Shown: piece after piece, positions 56,645-64,000 of the stretch | Layout of the letters: every line of letters starts with the position of its first letter | Numbering within the stretch: the stretch's first letter is position 1 | NCBI GenBank assembly: GCA_025558095.1 | Contig: JAIVFI010000005.1 | Coordinates: 248,001-312,000 of the forward strand | Length of the DNA: 64,000 nt | Direction of reading: 5' to 3' | DNA from: Hyaloraphidium curvatum | Taxonomy: Eukaryota; Monoblepharomycota; Hyaloraphidiomycetes; Hyaloraphidiales; Hyaloraphidiaceae | The notes under the pieces: model-generated | What the model saw: the letters and a program-made list of their open reading frames with translations, nothing else | Told to the model about the DNA's origin: nothing | The model's database searches: none | Program-made: the position numbers and the translations under genes

Positions 56645-59600
56645 ATGGATCCGGAAACGGACCTCGGCGATGATACTCTCGCACTGCGAGACGCGATATC
56701 CGAAGCGTCGAGCAATGATCTGGCGTTGGAACGCGTTACAAAGCTCTTCGAGAGAATCCTCTCGGACGGAATCGGTTGGGGTGCCGGAGGGAGACCCGCG
56801 ACGCGTTTCTTATACACGGATCGACCCAACGAGCAGACGAACGGACTCTTTCTTTTGTTTTCAGCGCTGTGGACATAGCACGAGATCGAATCGTGGGACC
56901 GTTCAAGTCGCGACGAGCGGATGGAGGCCTGGGCTTTGGCAGCGAAGCCACCCTTGCTGTTCACTCGCAGGCACAAGAGCCGGTTGAGGAAAAGAACAGC
57001 GCTTCCGACCGACTGTGCCGCCTTCTGGCGGACATCTCCCACCTGTTAGAAACCGGAGTCGATGCCTGGATAGGTGCCGCCAGAGGCGTCGCGGAGACCA
57101 CCGACAATCTCCTGGGCAGTGTCATGCAACAAAGCTACAATCTAGACGCGGGTTCGCTGACAGTCGCTTGCGCGGCTGTCGTGCAACTTCATGATCGCTG
57201 TCCCTCAGGTTGTGCAATCGCGCGTCTGCTTGTCGATGCCGGCAAAGCAAACGCTTCTGCTGCCATGCGGAGCTCGATTCCCATGGCAGCCTCCGTGATG
57301 GCGATTACCGATCTCCAGAAAGCGATCGAGCGGTCTCTAGTCCTCGCTTTGGATCTACTGATCCCGTGGCTCTTGGTAGGCGATCTTGTGGCGCCGATCG
57401 AGACGAGTCTTACATCAAATGTCAAGCAGACTTCGGGGGCCGACCTAGCAATACCTGCTATGCTGCAGCTGCTTACCGAAACTTTCAAGATCCCGCGCGT
57501 ACTGGACGCCGAGGCCTCGCCTGTTACTGTTTTCGCTCGCATTCTTGTCGCGAGCTCGTTCGTGGAAAACTGCGTCTCGGATGACGCTGCGGTGGACCTT
57601 GCAGAGAGAGCCAGCTTCTTGCGTGCATGTCTTCATCGTTTGCTGGACAGTGGTGCTGTCGAGCTGGTCCAAGATACCGAGATCGAGGCACTTCTTCGTG
57701 AGTTGCGGGAGCCTTTTGTTTCGCCGCGCTTTCTGACTGCTCCTCACAAACGATCAGGAGAACCGAATGGCAGCCGAACTCCGATCAGTGAATCATCTCC
57801 GCCACCCACAACGACGGCCCTGGCGTGGACTTTCATTCGCAGCTTCCTTGACGATCACGAGTTTGTGTCCTCGCCATTCACGCCAAAGCGCGTGCAAGCC
57901 ATCATCGACTCTATACTGGAAATGGGCATTGAAGAGTATTCTGCCGAAGCCCTTCAGACCAGGGCCAAGGCAGGCGACGTAGTTCGGGCGCAGCTTTCGA
58001 TAACGCAGTGGATTCTGTGGCTTCAAGTGGTGGGAGCGCCTCCATACTTCGCAATGACACGCACGCGTTGACATGCTTTCCGCAGCGACACAACAGGGCG
58101 ACGACACCGTCTGGTAAGCAAGCAATGCGCGTGCATATTCAAGCTCAAGACATGCCGTCCAGGCATGTCGCCTCGGGTGCTCTTCGTTGTCGCATGGATG
58201 GCCCGGCTGATTGAGTCCTTGGAAGCTGGGTCGAAAGCCAACGACAGCAGCCCGATCCTGGAGCCGTCGTTTGCCAGAGCTGTGGTGCCGTGGGCCTGGA
58301 CCGTCGGGCAGGGCTCTTGGAGCCTCTACAATTCTATCCTGATCCTCACGAGGGCTTGGGCATCCTCGACGATCGTGCTCAATGCGCCGCCCAGGCAAGA
58401 AGATCTCTGTGCGCCCTTCGTCAGCGGCGGTTTGCCCTGGCTCATCGTGAGTTCGGCCCTTGGTGATCTTTCGCCGGCGTGACTCACGAAATCACCAAGG
58501 ACTTGCTGGATGCCGAATGTCCTGGAAACACAGCGTTGACTGACAGAATCTGCCTCGTTCTGCGGGACGGGCTACCGGTGTCAAACGGCGCGGCCTTCGC
58601 GAACAGTTCGGCAAGGACGTTGCTATTGAGAGCCTTCAGCGCTCTTAGCAGCTGGGTATGCGACGGCCTTGTGACGCTCGATCGTGGGTGAACTCCTGGG
58701 CTATGCACCCTGTGCTATCTAAGAGCCAAACCTAGGCTTCGGATTGCTCAACGAGGTCCTCTCGGCGATCAAGACGGTCCTGCCGACATCGATGACCTTG
58801 ACAGTGCCCGAGAGATTGAGTCTCGGTGAGTGTGTTTGCTGGCGGCGTGAATGAGTTGCATAACCCGTGGAGCGCCCAATCAGCGATCATGAGCTTCAGC
58901 AAGCATCTCCGAGCCGTCGAGGCCAGCATGCGCAAGAGCATGGTCAGCTTGGACCTGCAAGAACGGACGCGCTTTGAAGCCGTGGTCGCGGAGCTGATTG
59001 ATCGCTGCAACTTTCTCGCTCTGCAAGAAGTGGCCCTGGACGGCGTCGTGTTCGAGACCGTGTTCCGTTTTTCGGTGTCGGAAGAGTCCGACCCGAGTGG
59101 CACGGATGATTTCTCGAAGCGGCGACGTCGTGTGATCCTCGCGACTCGGGAGGCTTGCGCTGCCGTCCTGCTGGCCTCGATCGGGTGGTTTACCCGGGCA
59201 TCTGCAAGCGGGCATGGTGCGAACTACCGCTATCCAGTGAATCGCTACCTGCCTGAGCTATTCAGGCAAGCCATCCTGGCCGGCTCGGCTGCCGGTATCT
59301 GCCGAGCTGCTACAGCCATGATCGCCACCGGCGATCTGAGGGACACGCAGCGCGACGCGGAGCAGCAAAACTCGATTCCGGTTGACTCTGTTCCCCCGGA
59401 GACACGGCAGGCAAAGGTTCAGGCTGAAGAGAACAAGCTCTGGCGCCAGGCGTGGTTCAGGCTATGCTCTGCGCTCGCACCGGTGGGTGGCTTCATCGTG
59501 CCCGTGCGAATGCCAACTGACGGGCCAAACGGTTTTGCAGACGGCCCGTACATATCCAGCGTTTGCCGCCAGAACCGTCCGGCTGATGGTGCGGGCCGTC

Positions 59601-60087
59601 GAGTACCTGCAAGTGAGGGGGTGCAAACGGTTTGGTGGGTCACCGGTGCTCGACCAATGAAGGTGCTGGGGCAACTGAGTCTGCTCGCCCCTCAGCATTC
59701 TCGCTCGTGAATGCGCCGTACCTGCGCTTCGTGGCGCGGCTCGGACTGGGCGCCGTGCGCGAACATCTCGCGATGAAGGCGGCGGTGATAAGGTTGGCAT
59801 CCGGCGTGGACGGTCCATCCGCCGGGATGCCGGACGACCTGGAGGTCGGACGGACGCTGCAGTGCTTCATTCCCCTCCTCAGGGACGTGCTGCTCGCCGA
59901 AGGGCTGAAGCCGACGTGGATAGAAGAGGAGATCGCGGGGGTGTGGGCCGGGGAGGGCGTCGGGGACGTGATCGCGCGCATCCGGGCCTTCCTTGAGGAA
60001 TCAGGCGGGGCATGCGCCGGGCTGCCATGTGCGGCGGAGGAGGCGGCGGATCAGGGATATCCGTTGTGCTCGTTGGCAGCGGAATAG
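56645..60087 (+). CDS. Uncharacterised 990-residue helical protein, nine introns
   Basis: Ten exons join in frame: 56645-56774, 56879-58029, 58086-58113, 58163-58446, 58500-58683, 58736-58825, 58884-59503, 59541-59634 and 59696-60087, with exon 1/2 the least certain (the second acceptor is chosen at 56878). Nine exons are listed because two small neighbours merge in this model. The protein is almost wholly alpha-helical in texture (for example SAVDIARDRIVG, LQKAIERSLVLALDLL, FLRACLHRLLDSGAVELV, RTVRLMVRAVEYLQVRG) with few charged loops, as in HEAT/ARM-like scaffolds or tethering subunits. No motif identifies it. One intron is only 37 nt. Function unknown. Confidence 0.7.
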
Positions 60088-60339
60088 TTGGATCCACGGC
60101 GTGTCTGCCGCTCCCGTACAGCAGGATCATCGAGCATATCTCCGGGAACGTTCAATCAAGAGGCAGAATGTATGGTGTCCGAGCACTCGTGTAGTCACGA
60201 TGAAGTGCTAGAAGATCCTCGAACTTTCCGGGTAAATCTTCAACGGCGCCCGCGGCAACTTGCGAGCCGGTCAACATTCCGCCACATCAACGTCGCCCGT
60301 CGCCCTTCGGAACCTTCCCCCCAACCCGAAGACTTCGAA

Positions 60340-62269
60340 ATGGCGCTCGCGTCTCCGCAGGAGTTGAAGGACCTCGGCCTGGACGGCCTGAGCTGGATTG
60401 TGAGTTCGGGGCGGCGATGCCTGAAGTGGGAGACGCCTGACGATCCATTGGCCTCCCCACGCGACAGAACATCTCGGCCGCCGGTGCCAAGCTCATCAGG
60501 ACTGTCAGGGACTACGTTTACGACGATTGCTGTGCGAATTTGCCGTGCTTTGTCGTGCCATCGCGTTCTGACGCTCCCCGCCGCAGTGCCCGCCGAGCGT
60601 CTCATGCACGCCATCCACCAAGAGGGCGAGGAGAAGGGCTGGAACCGGATGCAGATCTACGAGGCCGGCCTTCCCGTCTTCCACGCCCTGCAGGACAAGG
60701 CCAAGGCCCTCGGCCTCTGGAATCTCTTCCTGTGAGCATCGTCTGTTCGGATCTACTTGGGACATCGGGAGGACACTCGGGTCGCTGGGAAGACAGCATC
60801 GTACTATGATGGCTCTTCAGGACCGAGCACGAGGGGCTCGAGCAGCTCTCGCGCGCAAAATCACTTCGTCTGACGCGTCTTTCATCAGGACGGGCGAGGA
60901 ATTCCACGGCAAGATCGAAGAGACCTCCCCCATCTCGACGCTTGAATATGCCATAGTCGCTGAATTCATGGGACGAAGTGGCCTCGCTTCGGCTGCGACG
61001 AACTGCGCCGCCCCCGACACCGGCAACATGGAGGTGATCGCCCGTTTCGGCAACAAGGCCCAGAAGGAAAAGTGGCTCAAGCCCCTGATGGAGTACAAGA
61101 TCCGCTCGGCCTTTGCGATGACCGAGCCCGGCGTTGCCAGCTCGGACGCGACCAATCTGGCCACGACCATCGAGAAGACCGCCGACGGCAAGTTCTACAT
61201 CATCAACGGCCGCAAGTGGTGGACCTCGAACGCCGCCCACCCGCTTTGCAGTTCGTATTCGCCATTCGCAGTCGTTGGGTACGCTTTGGGGCTGATCCGG
61301 TTTTGTTTCGCCAGAGATCTTTGTCCTCGTCGGCCGCCAGGTCGGCAGGGAGGACCAGGGCAGGCACGGCAAGCACACCGTACTGCTTGTCCCCAAGGAC
61401 GCCCCCGGCGTCAAGATCGTTCGCCGTCTTACCGTTTTCGGGTACGACGAGCACATTGGCGGCCACTGCGAGGTCCTCTTCGAGGACGTCCGCGTGCCCG
61501 TCGAGGAGGCCCTCGTCCACCGCGAGGGCGGCGGCTTCGAGGTCCTTCAGGGCCGTCTCGGCCCCGGGCGCATGTGAGTTGCCGTGTTAAGCTCGCTGAA
61601 CGGTCGCTAATCTTGATCGCTGGTTTCGTCGGCCGGTTTCTCCGGATCAGCCACCACTGGTGAGTTTCTCGCTCGCAAACTCAATGAGCATCGTGTTCTG
61701 ACTTCCCACCGATTAGCATGAGGTCCATCGGTGTCGCCGAGAAGGCCTTGGACATGATGCTACTGGAGGCCACCAACACCCGCAAGAGGCCGTTCGGCAA
61801 GCTGAAGGGCGAGCACGACAAGGTCCAGCGCGACATTGCCTACAGCCGCATGGAGCTTGAGCAGGCCCGCCTCCTCGTCCTGAAGGCCGCTGCCACCATG
61901 GACAAGGTTGGTAGTGATCTGTCGGGCAAGGATGAGACAACGGTCCACTGATCTTTCCACTTTCTCAAGGTCGGCCCCAAGGCTGCCCAGGCCGACATTG
62001 CCATGGCCAAGATCATCATCCCCAACGTTGTTGGCGCCATCCTCGACCGCGCCATCCAGCTGCACGGTGGCGGCGGTGTCGCCGGTCCCCTGGCCGAGAT
62101 GTGGTCGGGCATCCGCACGCTCCGTCTCGCCGACGGCCCCGACGAGGTGCACGCCCCGACCGTCTTCAAGAACGAGATGAAGCGCATCTCGCAGGTCCAC
62201 AAGACGTACGAGACCATTGAGCAGAGGGCTGCGGACCTGTCCAAGCGCCTCGGCATGGCCAAGCTCTGA
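60340..62269 (+). CDS. Acyl-CoA dehydrogenase (ACAD10/11-like), probable PTS1
   Basis: Eight exons join in frame to 462 aa: 60340-60399, 60468-60531, 60587-60731, 60889-61250, 61315-61573, 61651-61659, 61717-61906 and 61970-62269. The core has KALGLWNLFL, FAMTEPGVASSDATN (FAD/substrate loop), INGRKWWTSNAAHPLCKIFV, GRIHHCMRSIGVAEKALDMM and IQLHGGGGVAGPLAEMW. These match the peroxisomal/mitochondrial ACAD11-type branch, which lacks the usual C-terminal extension. The product ends AKL, an accepted PTS1 variant, suggesting peroxisomes. Exon 6 is only 9 nt, and intron 3 (157 nt) is the longest of the gene. The reaction is the first dehydrogenation of fatty-acid beta-oxidation. Confidence 0.9.
61651..61659 (+). 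other. 9-nt microexon
   Basis: CCACCACTG is flanked by AG upstream and GTGAGT downstream. It supplies the HHC of the conserved GRIHHCMRSIG block of acyl-CoA dehydrogenases. Without it, exon 5 (…GRAT|) and exon 7 (|CATGAGG) do not rebuild that block in frame. Confidence 0.85.
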
Positions 62270-62496
62270 AGGAACGGAAGGCTGGAAGTCGGTGTTAGAA
62301 CATAGGTTTCGGTCGCTTGACGAAGCTGTGAATAGTCATTTTGTCCCACGTTTTCTCGTCCGACGTCGTTGTTCTTTGCGCGGGACTTCTGGCTTCGATC
62401 GACTCCGCCACGCAGAAGGACGTGGGAGACAAGTGACCCCCCAAGCTCACGGCGTTACGAAGGAATACTGTGCTGGAAAGGACGTGATACGAAGCA

Positions 62497-63502
62497 ATGT
62501 CGACTGATTACATCAAGGGCTCGGTCTTTGTCGTGTTGGTACAGCGTCGCCTGTTCAGTCTTCAACGTTCACTCACCGGACCTGCCCCAACGATCTCCTA
62601 CCTCAACGCGACCATTCTTCCTTCTGTTGACGGATCTCTTTCTCTAGCACCGGCGGAAGCAGCGGGCTCGGACGCGCAACCGTACATGCGCTCGTCAAAC
62701 GCGGTGCGAAAGTGGTCAACCTCGACCGCCAGTCGAGCGACAAGGTCATCGCCGAGCTCGGCGCCGAGAACGTGGTCTGGCCCGGACAGGTGGACGTGTC
62801 AAATGAGGCCCAGGTCAAGGCCGCTCTGGCCCAGGGGTTGACCGCTTTCAAGGGCCTCACGCTTCGCGGACTGGTGAACTGCGCCGGGTTCAGTGTGCGT
62901 GGCAACATAATCGATGGCGACGGGAATCCGATGCCCATCGGGCTGTTCGATCGCATCGTGAGGGTCAACCTCCACGGTACCTATCTGATGGATTCCCTCG
63001 TGGCGGCGGAGATGATCAAGAGTACTCCGCCGATCGGCCCCGACGGAGAGCGCGGTGTCCTGATTCACACGTCTTCCGTCAACGCCTCGGACAACCCGGA
63101 GGGCGCCGTGCCATACAATGTGGCGAAAGCCGCAGTGCTTGCATTGACCTTGGTAGGAGGCGTCCTGCGGCTTCACACTCTTTCGATCGCTCACTGTCAT
63201 CACAGGGCAACGCGCGCGAGCTTTCGCGGTGGGGAATCCGCTGTATGACAATTCAACCCGGCGCGATGGACACTCCCGGGCTGGCGCTCGGCGGATCGTG
63301 GGGCCAGGACCAGATCGACAAGGCCGGCGTGTTCCCCCGGCGCCTCGGCGGGGCGGACGAGTTCGCGGCGCTCGTGATCCACATCATTCAGAACCACTAC
63401 CTCAACGGGAGCACGATCCGGCTCGACGGCGGCGTGCGCGTGCCTCTGCAGCGGGACGATCCGAAGCGGTTCGAGCGCAAGTACGGCAAGTCTGTTCTGT
63501 GA
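62497..63502 (+). CDS. HSD10-like 3-hydroxyacyl-CoA dehydrogenase (SDR)
   Basis: Exons 62497-62534, 62648-63152 and 63206-63502 give 279 aa. The first splice rebuilds VVTGGSSGLGRATV (Rossmann loop); then LVNCAGFS, VLIHTSSVNAS, YNVAK (catalytic Tyr-x3-Lys) and IRCMTIQPGAMDTPGLA follow. The layout is that of type-2 3-hydroxyacyl-CoA dehydrogenase (HSD17B10), which acts in fatty-acid and branched amino-acid breakdown. No PTS1 is present (ends KSVL). It lies downstream of the acyl-CoA dehydrogenase, about 230 bp away on the same strand. Confidence 0.88.
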
Positions 63503-63760
63503 GCCGGAACCGGCGACTAGTTCTACTTCTCCAAGGCCGAGTGGCATCTGTACAACAGCAACGCTGAAGAACGCCATAAACTACATCGGAGGGGCCGAGT
63601 CCCCGAATGGCACGCCCTACATCTCCACATTTCCAGTGATGTTCAGCTGTCAGATCCAACGAGCAGATTGTCCAAGTCCAGGTGATCCCAGTTACAAGAG
63701 TCAGTACTCAGCATTCCCAATTGTCATCGGTGCATTTCCGGTACAGCGCTCGCGGCGCGT

Positions 63761-64000
63761 TCACTTGTCGAACCCCTTGAGAGCCCGAAGCGGGTAGACG
63801 CCTTCCTTCGAAGGGTCGGCAACGGCGAACCCGACGCACCACCACTCGGTCTCCCGCGCCGGGGCGACGCCGCTGTCCCCGTGCTGGTGCGGGCCCGCGT
63901 GGAGCTGCTCCCCCTCGATCTCGAAGATGCCATGGTGCTCGTGCGATTCGTTGCCCTCGCCCGCCGAATGCTCCAGGCCCGGGCCCAGGAACCGCGATCG
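63761..64000 (-). CDS. 3' end of an unknown gene, running off the right edge
   Basis: The last 80 codons are open, ending WWCVGFAVADPSKEGVYPLRALKGFDK before a TGA at 63763-63761. The piece is rich in His/Glu (EHSAGEGNESHEHHGIFEIEGEQLHAGPHQHG is partly low complexity) but has plausible codon use. No family recognised; its start lies beyond the window. Confidence 0.45.
   Translation of the reverse strand, partial: RSRFLGPGLEHSAGEGNESHEHHGIFEIEGEQLHAGPHQHGDSGVAPARETEWWCVGFAVADPSKEGVYPLRALKGFDK

Overview
The window looks like a piece of a compact, GC-rich fungal nuclear genome. Most genes are split by GT-AG introns of about 50-65 nt (often with GTGGGT/GTGCGT-type donors and CTGAC/CTAAC-like branch sites just before the acceptor). 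Gaps between genes are short and many neighbours are divergent with under 170 bp between start codons. Fungal-type families are present (RMT2, RRN6, OST3, CBM18 chitin-binding modules, a barwin/RlpA-like domain). An early-diverging (chytrid-grade) fungus fits best, but this is inference. Almost all exon joins given here were checked by hand for reading-frame consistency; none has transcript support.

Layout: 1-773 minus, alpha/beta hydrolase (3' end beyond the window); 1088-2648 unknown protein; 2882-5399 minus, a secreted CBM18 / Cys-repeat / barwin-like protein; 5710-7111 RMT2; 7244-8140 minus, dual-specificity phosphatase; 8141-9210 mostly empty; 9211-9791 minus, small coiled-coil membrane protein with duplicated exons; 9792-10923 empty; 10924-12267 minus, peroxisomal SDR with GC-AG introns; 12346-13204 secreted/GPI protein; 13325-17625 Rad5/HLTF-like SNF2-RING ATPase; 17834-19042 EamA transporter; 19092-21247 minus, SLC45/sucrose-type MFS; 21377-22555 minus, CaMK-like kinase; 22720-23948 OST3; 24008-25735 minus, F-box protein; 25859-27398 beta-lactamase-fold hydrolase; 27409-28758 minus, unknown; 28897-32533 RRN6/TAF1C-like; 32680-33812 minus, DXD glycosyltransferase; 33918-35345 sulfite oxidase-like; 35372-38389 minus, SppA protease; 38628-39300 minus, ARL2; 39466-40333 minus, DUF2231-like membrane protein; 40511-42510 minus, TBC+TLDc protein; 43116-48958 RPB1; 49262-49528 COX17; 49760-52097 F-box/beta-propeller-like protein; 52098-54575 minus, TRAP1; 54661-56565 PRMT3; 56645-60087 a 990-residue unknown protein; 60340-62269 acyl-CoA dehydrogenase; 62497-63502 HSD10-like SDR; 63761-64000 minus, the end of an unknown gene.

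The genes are mainly housekeeping and there is no single operon-like system. Loose themes are transcription (RPB1, RRN6), protein arginine methylation (RMT2, PRMT3), mitochondria (COX17, TRAP1, perhaps SppA and the coiled-coil protein) and fatty-acid oxidation (three oxidoreductases, two ending in PTS1-type peroxisomal tripeptides). The least expected items are the chitin-binding Cys-repeat protein, a tandem exon-intron duplication, three GC-AG introns, a 9-nt microexon, a short degenerate RPB1 CTD, and a lipase-like protein whose nucleophile serine is replaced.
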